Of a stretch of DNA of 64,000 bases, positions 42,560-51,716 are shown one piece after another (the first letter of the stretch is position 1; each line of letters opens with the position of its first letter). A model generated the notes under the pieces. It was not told the origin of the DNA. It searched no databases and was given only the letters and a program-made list of their open reading frames with translations. The stretch lies in the NCBI RefSeq assembly GCF_900290285.1, contig NZ_LT985756.1, forward strand, positions 316,351 to 380,350, given 5' to 3'. A program made the position numbers and the translations under genes. The DNA comes from Candidatus Centipeda massiliensis. Its GTDB lineage: Bacteria; Bacillota; Negativicutes; Selenomonadales; Selenomonadaceae.

Positions 42560-42587
42560 AAGCCCCCGCGTATGCGGGGGCTTTTTT
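42560..42587 (+). terminator. Terminator of sucCD
   Basis: AAGCCCCCGC/GCGGGGGCTT with a TTTTTT tail. Convergent with the operon ending at 42606. Confidence 0.85.
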
Positions 42588-42605
42588 ATTGTACGAAATG
42601 CAAGA

Positions 42606-43133
42606 CTACGCGGAATCCACGCTTTCCCGTCGATTCGTAAGCGGCTTGTGACCGTAATGGGCAAGACAGAGATTCACCTGATCCACGTTGTATTTGCGAT
42701 GCACAATAAAGAACTCAACGATAAGGTCACTCTCACTGCTGTGCGAGAGCGCATAGCCCGCACGCCGCAGAAGATCCTGTGCATCATCGAGCGAGAGATG
42801 CAGCGCAATCGCAAAGGCGAGCGCCGTCTCCTTCGTCGGATGATACTTCTTATCCGTCCGAATCTTGGAGAAATGCGCCTTCGTCACACCCGCCTTCGTA
42901 TAGATCTCGGAGGGCTTTCGCCCCGTGCGCTCAATCAGATCGAGAAGATGCTCCGAGAAGGAATCCTCCATCTTTTTGAGCAGACCATTGATCGCCCCAA
43001 AGAGATCAATCGACGGGGAACGTGGCCCTGCAAACGTGCGCAGATCATCTATGTGCAGCCGGCGAATTTCTCGCTCCGCTTCGTAATGCGCATCGATATA
43101 CGCCGCAAGTGCGGCAAGAAGACGCTCATCCAT
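42606..43133 (-). CDS. HTH-containing protein, last gene of the 13-gene operon
   Basis: Start at ATG 43133 (MDERLLAALAAYIDAHYEAE), overlapping the previous stop by 8 bp; 175 residues. The second half holds a helix-turn-helix-like unit (FSEHLLDLIERTGRKPSEIYTKAGVTKAHFSKIRTDK) resembling XRE domains, followed by KETALAFAIALHLSLDDAQDLLRRAGYALS. The N-terminal 70 residues are helical with no match known to me. It could regulate the operon or serve as a DNA-binding subunit. Translational coupling suggests it works with the NERD-helicase. Confidence 0.7.
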   Translation of the reverse strand: MDERLLAALAAYIDAHYEAEREIRRLHIDDLRTFAGPRSPSIDLFGAINGLLKKMEDSFSEHLLDLIERTGRKPSEIYTKAGVTKAHFSKIRTDKKYHPTKETALAFAIALHLSLDDAQDLLRRAGYALSHSSESDLIVEFFIVHRKYNVDQVNLCLAHYGHKPLTNRRESVDSA

Positions 43134-44868
43134 CCGCTCTGCACTCCATTCCGAGCCAGCCCGCAATCCCCTGCAGGGTGGGTGCGATGTCATCGCCCAA
43201 CTGCGCCGTCAGCGCAGGATATTCCTCCGGTGAAACATCATTGAGGAAGAGCGTTTCAAGGTACGCCGTTGCACGTGAACTTCCCACATAGATCAGCCGC
43301 TGACAAGTCGAATCGGTGAGCCTAGATACGCACACATCCACGAGCAGCACGGCCTTCGCCTCAAGCCCCTTGTAGCGGCGCACTGTCGTAAGCCAGAGTT
43401 TCCCCTCCTCCGGCTTGTGCGAAACGGGAATCCCCGCGAGCTCGGTCAGAGGACTGAGTACAGATTTTACAAGCGTCGACACCGTGAGGATCACAATATC
43501 TCTCAGCTCCAATTTCTCCGCGCTGCGCATACGGTGCACAAAGTCAGCCGCCGCCTGTGCAAGCCCCTCCGTTTGGGAGACGAATACCGCACACGGGCGC
43601 TTGCCGTGAACATCGCTCAGATAGTTCTTGTGTCTGTGCTCGATGAAGCTCCCCACCGTCCGCCCGATCTCCGCCGTATTGCGGCAGTTGCGGTAGAGCA
43701 CGAGCCGGCAGTCCATGTGCGCATCAATCCATGCCGGAGCCATCTGCAGAGTCTGCCCCTCAACGCGGCGGGAAAGGATCGTCTGCCCACGGTCATAGAA
43801 GAGATAAAAAGCCCCCTCATAAAGCTCGGCGAGCATCGCGAACTGTTCCAGAAGCGCACTCGGGAAATCCTGCGCCTCATCGACAATGATGTTGGGATAT
43901 GCCCACTCCGTCCCATCGTATTCGTTTTGAAAAAATTCCTCGAACTCCCGCAGCACCGTTTCAATGCGAAGCTCCCGCCCCGTCATCAACTCCTCCGCAA
44001 GTGTGCGCTCGTTATGAATCGTGATATTCTTATCCCAACGACAGGAGCGGAGACGCTCGAGCAGAAACTCATTGAAGCAGAGATAGAGCACCTTCTGCCC
44101 CTCGCGTGCAAGCATCCGCGCCTTCTCCGCCGCGAGCAGACTCTTGCCCGTCCCGGCCGCGCCATGAATCGCCGCCGTGCGCTGATCGCGCAGATACTCA
44201 AGCAGGGCAAACTGCGCGTTCGTCAACCGCGCCGTCGACTGCTCCACCGCCGCCGACACAGACGAAAGTGTCTCCACGATACGGAACACGGGCTGCAAGA
44301 TTTGAACAGTCTGCTGAAACTCCGCCGGCGACTGTGTGCGCTCCGGAATGTGAAGTATTCCGCGCCAATACGCGTATATACGCTCCAACCTCTCCTTCGG
44401 GTCGCGCAGATCGTCCGCATCGAGGATGATGTCACGCGGCGACTCAAGCGGGAGCGGCTTCCCCTGCGGAATCTGAACCGACGTGAACCAGACTGCCTTT
44501 CCTACAAGCGGAACATTCTGCGGCAATCTTCGACGCAGCTCCGCAAGCACGCGCCGACAGCTGTTCTCCGCCTGCTGAAACGGGTAGATCACATGTGTCT
44601 CGCCCGTGTTCCGGTTCGTCTGCTGCCATGCACCGCCCTCGTAGGCAATCCCGCCCGCCTTCACCTCAATCGCGAGAATGCCGCGCTGCGGATGAAGCAC
44701 GAGAAAGTCCGCCTCCCCCTGCGCCGCCGTCCGAACACCATCGCCGAGCCAGCAGTAGGAGTGAAACACCGTATAGTCATCCCCGAGCATTTCGAGCGCA
44801 TGATAGGCAAGCCGCTCCCCCTCGCTCCCGTGAAAATCCCCTACAAATGCGGGATAGAATCGTGCCAT
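43126..44868 (-). CDS. NERD nuclease-SF1 helicase fusion
   Basis: 580 residues. The N-terminal NERD domain (nuclease-related) has GEADFLVLHPQRGILAIEVKAGG with the Asp and Glu-x-Lys of a restriction-like active site. The helicase part has Walker A GAAGTGKS near residue 238, Walker B NIIVDEAQDFP near 327, and later UvrD-type motifs (LTTVRRYKGLEAKAVLLVD, YVGSSRATAYL). Such fusions are frequent in defence islands and probably unwind and cut foreign DNA. Starts 23 bp after the AAA+ gene, AGGGAGG ribosome-binding site. Confidence 0.85.
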   Translation of the reverse strand: MARFYPAFVGDFHGSEGERLAYHALEMLGDDYTVFHSYCWLGDGVRTAAQGEADFLVLHPQRGILAIEVKAGGIAYEGGAWQQTNRNTGETHVIYPFQQAENSCRRVLAELRRRLPQNVPLVGKAVWFTSVQIPQGKPLPLESPRDIILDADDLRDPKERLERIYAYWRGILHIPERTQSPAEFQQTVQILQPVFRIVETLSSVSAAVEQSTARLTNAQFALLEYLRDQRTAAIHGAAGTGKSLLAAEKARMLAREGQKVLYLCFNEFLLERLRSCRWDKNITIHNERTLAEELMTGRELRIETVLREFEEFFQNEYDGTEWAYPNIIVDEAQDFPSALLEQFAMLAELYEGAFYLFYDRGQTILSRRVEGQTLQMAPAWIDAHMDCRLVLYRNCRNTAEIGRTVGSFIEHRHKNYLSDVHGKRPCAVFVSQTEGLAQAAADFVHRMRSAEKLELRDIVILTVSTLVKSVLSPLTELAGIPVSHKPEEGKLWLTTVRRYKGLEAKAVLLVDVCVSRLTDSTCQRLIYVGSSRATAYLETLFLNDVSPEEYPALTAQLGDDIAPTLQGIAGWLGMECRADG

Positions 44869-44891
44869 AGGTGTCCTCCCTCACCAACTCC

Positions 44892-47447
44892 TCAGTCTTC
44901 CTGAATGATCAACTTTCGATCTGCGGTAAAGCGATTTGCATAGAATGCACGATTTTTCAGTGCCTGATAACACTGCACAATATCGGCACCGGACGGGCGC
45001 TGCAGCTTTCTTTGTGCTTCTACTTGCTTTAAGATCTTTGGATTTTCGCTTAGTTCTGCGATTTCATACATTGCATCAAATTTCTTCTGTGCCTCCTCGA
45101 CAAGATGTTGATACACGCTCTTCAAAAAGGTGTCATCTACTGGTGCAACATACGGATCCTGCTCAAACTTCCTGCGCAGCATTTCGATACCATCGGACTC
45201 TTTCGGGTTATCCATTTCAAGATGGGTATCAATCCGTCCACGGCGTTGCACCGCTTCATCCAGCTTATCCTTAAAATTTGTCGCTGCCATAAACAGGATC
45301 TTGGACTTCTTGCTGCGAATGCCTTCGTTTTCATCAGCAATATAATTCAGGAGTGAACCACGTACCACAGGAGAGAGTACATGGATACCAGCCAGTGAGT
45401 CAATTTCATCGAAGAATAGTACAATCCCCTTGCTGTCCGTCATCATCTTCGAAAAACGAATTGTCTCGCTGAAGATACGCTCCAATTTGCGAATCTGCTC
45501 CTCTGGAATGGTGTTGGCAAAGTCCTTGCTCAACACCTTGAAGAAGTAAAAACCATACTCCCCCGCCGTCGCCTGCGCTACCATACTCTTTGCATTGCCG
45601 GGTGGTCCGTAGAGAAGAACCCCTTTCTTTGGCTGGATACCAAAGGCCTCATAACGTTCTCTCTCCCGCTCATCCGCACGGACATACACTGCTTGTTGTC
45701 GAATCTCTTCCTTGAGTTCATGATAGCCAATAACGTCTTCATACCGCAGTTTATTTTCCTGTGGAAACAAAATATTTCCTTCAGAGAAAAGCCCCTTTCG
45801 AATCAGCTCGTCTCGAACAAAGGTCTTCTCCTTCTCCATAAATAACTGTTCAAAAAGGTTACGCATCGCCTGTTGGTCAAGGAGGTCAATACCACCAGAA
45901 ACAATGTTTACCTTTATATTTTGGACAAAGGTGGAAATATCCCTGCCGGACATTCCCTCCGAGCGCGAAAGAACAAAATCCTCCAAGGCTCCTCCAAGAT
46001 CATACTTTATATCGCCTTTCATCAGGTGATCGGAAAAGATGAGTTTCCGCATTGCCTTATCCGGCAAGGGAACAAGAATCGGCTCCCCCGACAGGCGGCT
46101 CTTAATCGCAGGATCGATTGCCTCAGGCCGATTCGTCGCGGCAATGGTGAAGATCTTCTGTGTCCCGGTCATCGCGCCATCCAATTCTTGAAGGAATTGG
46201 TTCACCATATCGAGTCCAAAGCTGTCATTCCCGATTCCCCCCATATCACGCGCAGGGAATACAGTATCCGCCTCGTCGATAAAGAGAATTGTCGGTGCAT
46301 TCCCACGTGCCTCGGCAAAGACACGCTTCACCTTTCCGCTGGACTGCCCGACGTATTCCCCCTTGAGATCGGCAAGCGTTGGCGCCATGAAATGGCATTT
46401 CTTCTCATTTGCGAGGGCTTTAGCAATCATGGTTTTTCCTGTTCCCGGAGGTCCTGTCAGAAGGATCCCCTTGCGCGCCTGACGCCCATCAGATTTGGAA
46501 AGGAAATCATCTACCGCTCCCTCGATGGCACTCTTTGTATCGTTGTCGAGCCGCACTTCCTGCCATGAGACGACCTCACTGATGGAGCGCTCTGCCCCAT
46601 CGGCAAAATCCTCTGCCACTAGTGCCTGCGGGTTCTTCCGCACAACATCCCGTAGGACGCGCATGCAGGCGCAAAGAGATTTCTTCCCTACCGCCATGCT
46701 ATGCGCGACCTCATCCAGCGCATTCCAATCCATACGATAGGAGTCATCTGTCGTCCGCAAAAGATAACGCAGATATGCCATCCGAATCTCCTCGGCAGAA
46801 GGACTCGCAATGAAAATCTCCTTCTGCTCAAAGCGATAGCGCTCAAGAAGCTCCATGTCTTTGAGTGTGATGATAACGCGCAGATTTCGCATACGCTCCC
46901 AGCTGCGCAATTCTCCGATCCAAGTGTTGTCCACGGAGTCACCGTAGAGATTGGAAATCCAGTCCAGATTCTCCAGGAAGAGTAAAATGCGCTTCGCTCC
47001 CTGCTTTAGAAGTCCATTGAGTCGCTGAATTCGAGCTGTCGTACTGTCCGCTTGCGCACGTGCATCCTCTGCCGCATTTTGAATGTCATTCCCCGCTCTT
47101 CCCTGTGACTCCTCAACTGGAGGCTTTTTCTTTGCATTTGCAAAGACTCCGCTCAATTTTGGCGGTGCAAGCATCTCTTCAAACGGAATTTCCTCCGCCT
47201 CATTCCGACCTTGCCGGAAGCATTTGAGATGATCCTTTCCATTGCACACATGGATATAGTAATCAAAGCTTTGCTCGCGCACCAAATAGTGCAAGGCTAG
47301 CGTATCGGATAGACTCATTGCGCCACAATAGATGTCATAAAAGAAATTATCGTTGATTCCGTCACCCGTCAAGAAGTGGATGTTCTGCCCCTTTGCAGCT
47401 TGACGCTCGATTTCATCGACAATCCGATGCTTATGCGCGTATATCAT
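44892..47447 (-). CDS. Double AAA+ ATPase
   Basis: 851 residues. Two AAA+ modules: Walker A GPPGTGKT near 332 with Walker B LFIDEAD near 390, and GPPGNAKS near 614 with Walker B LFFDEIDS near 677. Both have arginine-finger regions (AATNRPEAIDPAIKSR, AATNFKDKLDEAVQRRGR). The N-terminal 300 residues are a private domain with FLTGDGINDNFFYDIYCGA. The layout is Cdc48/ClpC-like tandem AAA, suggesting a hexameric unfoldase or remodeller. It overlaps the next upstream gene by ATGA. AT-richer than the housekeeping genes on either side. Confidence 0.88.
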   Translation of the reverse strand: MIYAHKHRIVDEIERQAAKGQNIHFLTGDGINDNFFYDIYCGAMSLSDTLALHYLVREQSFDYYIHVCNGKDHLKCFRQGRNEAEEIPFEEMLAPPKLSGVFANAKKKPPVEESQGRAGNDIQNAAEDARAQADSTTARIQRLNGLLKQGAKRILLFLENLDWISNLYGDSVDNTWIGELRSWERMRNLRVIITLKDMELLERYRFEQKEIFIASPSAEEIRMAYLRYLLRTTDDSYRMDWNALDEVAHSMAVGKKSLCACMRVLRDVVRKNPQALVAEDFADGAERSISEVVSWQEVRLDNDTKSAIEGAVDDFLSKSDGRQARKGILLTGPPGTGKTMIAKALANEKKCHFMAPTLADLKGEYVGQSSGKVKRVFAEARGNAPTILFIDEADTVFPARDMGGIGNDSFGLDMVNQFLQELDGAMTGTQKIFTIAATNRPEAIDPAIKSRLSGEPILVPLPDKAMRKLIFSDHLMKGDIKYDLGGALEDFVLSRSEGMSGRDISTFVQNIKVNIVSGGIDLLDQQAMRNLFEQLFMEKEKTFVRDELIRKGLFSEGNILFPQENKLRYEDVIGYHELKEEIRQQAVYVRADERERERYEAFGIQPKKGVLLYGPPGNAKSMVAQATAGEYGFYFFKVLSKDFANTIPEEQIRKLERIFSETIRFSKMMTDSKGIVLFFDEIDSLAGIHVLSPVVRGSLLNYIADENEGIRSKKSKILFMAATNFKDKLDEAVQRRGRIDTHLEMDNPKESDGIEMLRRKFEQDPYVAPVDDTFLKSVYQHLVEEAQKKFDAMYEIAELSENPKILKQVEAQRKLQRPSGADIVQCYQALKNRAFYANRFTADRKLIIQED

Positions 47448-48163
47448 TTCCCATCCTCCGCGTCCTTGGGGAACTGTTTCAGCAACGCGCTCAGATCACG
47501 CTGAACTTTCGGTTCCGTGATCCTGTTCTCCTGATTCAGCTGCTGCAGTTCCTTTTTCAGTTGCCCAAGTGTCTTTCGCTTCTTATCTTCATCATCCTTC
47601 TTGCTCTTGATGTCATCACGTAGTTTGCGTTCCTCCTGATTGAGTTTCTCAATCGTCTTTTTCTGCTCCGCGCTGTCGTTCTCCTTGCGGAGTTTTTCAA
47701 TCTCTCGTTCGAGTTCGGCTTTCTCCTTCCGATATTCCTGATGGCGCTGCGCTTCCTCTTGGAGTTTCTGCCGCTCTCTGCGCAGTCGCTCAAGATCGTC
47801 CATACAGTTGGAAAATTGCTCCGTAGCGCTTCCTGTTCGCTCACGTACCCATCGCAGCGTTCCTTGCAAATCAGGGATCATCGCATCAAGCAGATCGAAT
47901 CCCATAATGAAATCATGGTCGCTCTTTGGCAGACGCACAAGAAGATGATGCAGCAAAGACTTTGACAGGGGGTAGATGCGTGCCAGATTGTTGACCGCAA
48001 TGTGCTGCTTCTCCTCAGGCAGCTGATCGAATTCCTGCACAACAACAGAGAGATGTGCCTCATCCAAGTACCAAAAAGTCTCTTCTCGATGATTTCCAAG
48101 AAGATTACTCTCCTCATAGGAAAGTTCCTGCATAAAATGCTCTATTTTCGGTTCAAATGCCAT
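47444..48163 (-). CDS. Coiled-coil protein, operon gene 10
   Basis: ATG 48163 (MAFEPKIEHFMQELSYEESN) with AGGAGAGG; 239 residues. Residues 1-120 form a helical domain (FWYLDEAHLSVVVQEFDQLPEEKQHIAV); 125-225 are one long charged coiled coil (LRRERQKLQEEAQRHQEYRK and onward). No family recognised. Coupled to the AAA+ gene by ATGA overlap, so it is probably an adaptor or scaffold for it. Confidence 0.7.
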   Translation of the reverse strand: MAFEPKIEHFMQELSYEESNLLGNHREETFWYLDEAHLSVVVQEFDQLPEEKQHIAVNNLARIYPLSKSLLHHLLVRLPKSDHDFIMGFDLLDAMIPDLQGTLRWVRERTGSATEQFSNCMDDLERLRRERQKLQEEAQRHQEYRKEKAELEREIEKLRKENDSAEQKKTIEKLNQEERKLRDDIKSKKDDEDKKRKTLGQLKKELQQLNQENRITEPKVQRDLSALLKQFPKDAEDGK

Positions 48164-48174
48164 GATGCCTCTCC

Positions 48175-49644
48175 TTATCGTCCCTGCACCCGTTCGCCAC
48201 GTGTCTCCTGCTTCTTCACTGGAGTTTGCTGATAGAGAATGCTCACCCCATTCTTCTGTACATCCGTCATGGGGATCCCCATTGCGTGCATTTTCTGCAT
48301 GATCGTTTTCCACTCTGCCCCGCACGTTCCTGTACGTGACTCATGATGGTCTACGTCGATGATCACATTGCCGTCATCCGAAATGCTGATCTTTTCAAAG
48401 TCGATGATTTCATCACCGACCGAACACAGGAGGCGGAAGCCATCATCCGGATTATCCGTGATCAATTCCGATCTGACATCATAGCGCAGCTCCTCCATCA
48501 CACCTTGAATCGCCACCGTAAGTTCAACCTTCTTCAGCATCGACTCCTGGAGTTTGATCCCCTGATCTCTCAGTTCATTGAGAAGAACTTCGGCACTCTT
48601 CATCATCTCGGAGACTGCAAGGAAATCCTCCTGCGCCATTTTCGCCTGTGCATCACGCCGAAGCGCATCATACTTTGCACGCTGATCCGTGTTCCCGTAG
48701 GCAGCGAGGTAGTCAAGCAAGCGTGTCTTTTCTCCCTCTTCCCCATGGGCAGCGTAATCAATCGGCTCATAGAGCGTAATCCCCATCAGATCCTCAATCC
48801 GCTGCACGGAGTCCTCGGCATCATGCTTCTGCTGCGTCCAGAGTGCAACTCTTTCTTCCAGCTTTTTGGCAAAGTCCGCGGCCTTGCCATAGACTGCTGC
48901 AAACTTACGAAGTACGCACGCATCATCTTCCCTGACGAGAGCAGACACATCTGCCATCACCGTTTCATACTCCGCCTTCATGAATTTATTGGCCTGATCT
49001 ACGGGAATCCCTGTGGATAGATCGTTGAGCTGACACCGCATTCCATCTGCCTGTTCACGATTTTTTGCCGCAAGATTCATCTGTTCCAACTGTTTCCCCA
49101 GACTCTGAAGCTGGGAAAGCTTGGCTCGCACATTGTTCAGTGTCTGTTTCTGCACCGCAGATGCCGCGGATGTTCGCTCCAAAATCTTCTGAAGCCGTGA
49201 ACGTTGGGATTCATACTGTTTCAGAACCTCGCGTGCCTGTCGAAATTCCTCATCACAGTAATGACTCTTTGAAGCGATTGCCGAGCGTATCTGCGCCGCC
49301 TTTGCATCAATGGATTTCAGTTCCGCACGCACGGCGGCAACCTCTGTCTGTCCCGCCTTGGCAGCATCCGAACCAGCACGCGCCCCCTTGATTTCCTTCG
49401 CAAGCCGCGTCATACTCCGTGCAATCGTATCGACCTCTGCGCCAAACATACGCGAAGCGGCATCATCCACGTCTGTACGAACCGCATCTACCTGCCCTTG
49501 AATGGCGGACATCTCCTTTGCATCCTTCAGAATGGCAGAAATATCCTTCTCAAGCTGACTCTCATAGATGCCATTTGCTGCACGGCGCGCATGTTCACCC
49601 TGCGAGAGCACCGCCGCCACCTCACAGCTCTTTTTTCCGCTCAT
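48175..49644 (-). CDS. Coiled-coil protein, operon gene 9
   Basis: ATG 49644 (MSGKKSCEVAAVLSQGEHARRA) with AAAGGAG; 489 residues. The first ~200 residues are a long coiled coil rich in Ala, Gln, Lys and Glu (KDAKEMSAIQGQVDAVRTDV), then helical segments, and the C-terminal ~110 residues form a beta-rich globular end (GDEIIDFEKISISDDGNVII). No signal peptide or membrane helix. Function unknown. Spaced 11-14 bp from both neighbours. Confidence 0.7.
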   Translation of the reverse strand: MSGKKSCEVAAVLSQGEHARRAANGIYESQLEKDISAILKDAKEMSAIQGQVDAVRTDVDDAASRMFGAEVDTIARSMTRLAKEIKGARAGSDAAKAGQTEVAAVRAELKSIDAKAAQIRSAIASKSHYCDEEFRQAREVLKQYESQRSRLQKILERTSAASAVQKQTLNNVRAKLSQLQSLGKQLEQMNLAAKNREQADGMRCQLNDLSTGIPVDQANKFMKAEYETVMADVSALVREDDACVLRKFAAVYGKAADFAKKLEERVALWTQQKHDAEDSVQRIEDLMGITLYEPIDYAAHGEEGEKTRLLDYLAAYGNTDQRAKYDALRRDAQAKMAQEDFLAVSEMMKSAEVLLNELRDQGIKLQESMLKKVELTVAIQGVMEELRYDVRSELITDNPDDGFRLLCSVGDEIIDFEKISISDDGNVIIDVDHHESRTGTCGAEWKTIMQKMHAMGIPMTDVQKNGVSILYQQTPVKKQETRGERVQGR

Positions 49645-49658
49645 TGATAAATCTCCTT

Positions 49659-50264
49659 TCAACGCCTGCCAATCTGCGCCCAAAAAGCCTTTTGCATATC
49701 TTTCGCGGGAATCCCCACCATGAACAGTTCGTCCCCGCCGCGAAAAACAAACTCGACACTGCGATTCTTTGTCGCCTCTATGATCTTTCGATAGGGACGA
49801 TACTTTGCGGACATATAGTGTATCACTTGATTGTCCGAGCCACGGTAAATACTATTGGTGTTTTCATCCTCACGATATTCTCCATCAATCAGGAGATCAA
49901 TATCTGCGAGAATTTCATCCACACTTTGACTTTTCCATGAGCGAAGCTCCGCCAGCGTATATCCCGTATAGACCATGAGGTCGAGTGATGTCTGCTGGCG
50001 CACGAGATGAAATAATTTCGCCAGCCCCTCTGCCTGCAGAAACGGCTCTCCGCCACTGACCGTAATGCCCGTCAACTTTGGATTCACCATAAATTCAGCC
50101 AGAAGATCCTCTTCTGAAATCCAATATCCGCCCGTATGGAGCGGCTGCCCCTCCGGATTGATGCAGCCTGCACAGCGTTTCCTGCAGCCCTGCACCCAAA
50201 TAGCATAGCGCACCCCCGGTCCCAAAACGCGCGTTGCTGCTTCACGATGCATAAGATACAGCAT
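49659..50264 (-). CDS. Radical SAM activase-like protein
   Basis: ATG 50264 overlaps the upstream stop by ATGA; 201 residues. The cluster motif GCRKRCAGCINP (Cx3Cx2C) and ITVSGGEPFLQAEGLAKLF with the GGE SAM-binding motif match the NrdG/PflA type of glycyl-radical-enzyme activases in size and order. The C-terminal part is longer than NrdG and has DNQVIHYMSAKYRPYRKIIEAT. No glycyl-radical enzyme (no RVSGY-like C-terminal motif) occurs in the operon. So the substrate may be another operon protein or an unlinked enzyme. Confidence 0.8.
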   Translation of the reverse strand: MLYLMHREAATRVLGPGVRYAIWVQGCRKRCAGCINPEGQPLHTGGYWISEEDLLAEFMVNPKLTGITVSGGEPFLQAEGLAKLFHLVRQQTSLDLMVYTGYTLAELRSWKSQSVDEILADIDLLIDGEYREDENTNSIYRGSDNQVIHYMSAKYRPYRKIIEATKNRSVEFVFRGGDELFMVGIPAKDMQKAFWAQIGRR

Positions 50265-51712
50265 CAGAGATTGCCCGCCTTGACAAGCGCTTTTGCGTAG
50301 ACGTTTTCTGTTTTTGCCCACAACGACGGCACATAGACCTCTTGCGCATATTTGCTGTCACGATCACGAGAATTCGCTATGTTGACGGACTCCGCGCTAT
50401 CGTATTTCACTTTCTGGAAGGTCTCTGTGATTGCCTGATTGCCGGGCTGACGATAGATGTCAAACTCCTTCTGCCAAAGGCTGCGATAGCAGTGGTTCAG
50501 TGCCTCATACACCCGCCGCTCACTGTCCGTTATGCTCTCGGGGCTCCGCTTCCTTGCTTGTGATGCCACATCATACAGCTCCTTTGCAAACTCGATGCCC
50601 ACACCAATCTGCTGCACAAGTGCAAAGAGGGGCTTTATCCCGCTTCCCTCAAGATGATATTTCTCCACGATGGGGCGAAATAAGGAACAAGATTGCAGTG
50701 CCTCAAGGATAGGCTGATAGAGTTCGTAGGGCTTCATACTCTCCGCATACCGATGTTCAGAGGCCTCACATTCTGCAGCACGCTTCTGGGAAAGACTCTG
50801 TGCTTCTCTCAACTGGTCATCAAGGCGTTCTGTTTCTGATTGAAGCTCCGTAATACGATGCTCCAAGGAGTTCTTGACTTGCTTCCATTCCTTCTCCTTG
50901 TACGCCATCTGCTCCTCATGCAGGGCATTTAACTCGTCACGTTCACGCTCCAACTGTGCCTCGCAGCTGCGCTGCTTCCCATTCAGCTCTTCTTCATGTG
51001 CGGATTGCAGACGAGCAATTTCTGCGCGATGATCTTCTCTGAGTTTTTGCTCTGCGGCAGAATGTGCAGCATCGCGCTCATTTGCTGCTTGTTGGATTTC
51101 CGCAAGACGCGTCTTCATCCGATCTATTTCCTGCTCCAAATCGGATTTTTGATTCACCAGCGTGTCATTGTCCTGCTGCACCCGGTTGAGTGCTGTCTCC
51201 AATCGTTTTGCATGTTCCCCCTCCGAGCGAACCTGCTTCTCTCTTTCACTTACCATGTCCTGCGCAGAACGTAGCCGCTGTTCCAGCTCTCCGATGATAC
51301 GCTGTGCTTCCGTACGTTCATTCCTACGTTCTGTCTGCTCCACCGACAGTTCTCTGCTCAGCCGATCACACTCCACACGGAGTGTCTCATCTGCCGCATT
51401 CTGCCGATCAAGAAGATCCTGCCGCAAGGAATGGATCTCTCTGCACAATGTTTCCTCTGCATGCGACAGTTGCTTCTCTACACATTCTGCAATCTCGAAG
51501 CGACGCGGTAGTTCCTCAATATTGCTGCGCAGTCCGCCAAGCAGCTGAAAACAGCCCTCCCACTGCATTTTTTCCCATGCGACATAGACATTATGAGGAT
51601 CGCCATAAGGCTCCTTCCATCCCATATTAGGTCCCTTGTCGCCATAGTACTCGACACTACGTGCAACACTGGTTAAAAGATCCCTCAGTTGAATAAACTG
51701 TTCCTCATTCAT
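50264..51712 (-). CDS. Coiled-coil protein with conserved C-terminal domain, operon gene 7
   Basis: ATG 51712 (MNEEQFIQLRDLLTSVARSVEYYG), 482 residues. Residues 1-75 form a small globular start; about 80-310 are one continuous coiled coil (Glu/Gln/Arg/Leu heptads); 320-482 are a helical domain with HCYRSLWQKEFDIYRQPGNQ. It resembles a GrpE- or SMC-like arm without ATPase. Lies directly after the Hsp70-like gene (4 bp) and could be its nucleotide-exchange or tethering partner (inference). Confidence 0.7.
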   Translation of the reverse strand: MNEEQFIQLRDLLTSVARSVEYYGDKGPNMGWKEPYGDPHNVYVAWEKMQWEGCFQLLGGLRSNIEELPRRFEIAECVEKQLSHAEETLCREIHSLRQDLLDRQNAADETLRVECDRLSRELSVEQTERRNERTEAQRIIGELEQRLRSAQDMVSEREKQVRSEGEHAKRLETALNRVQQDNDTLVNQKSDLEQEIDRMKTRLAEIQQAANERDAAHSAAEQKLREDHRAEIARLQSAHEEELNGKQRSCEAQLERERDELNALHEEQMAYKEKEWKQVKNSLEHRITELQSETERLDDQLREAQSLSQKRAAECEASEHRYAESMKPYELYQPILEALQSCSLFRPIVEKYHLEGSGIKPLFALVQQIGVGIEFAKELYDVASQARKRSPESITDSERRVYEALNHCYRSLWQKEFDIYRQPGNQAITETFQKVKYDSAESVNIANSRDRDSKYAQEVYVPSLWAKTENVYAKALVKAGNL

Positions 51713-51716
51713 CTCC

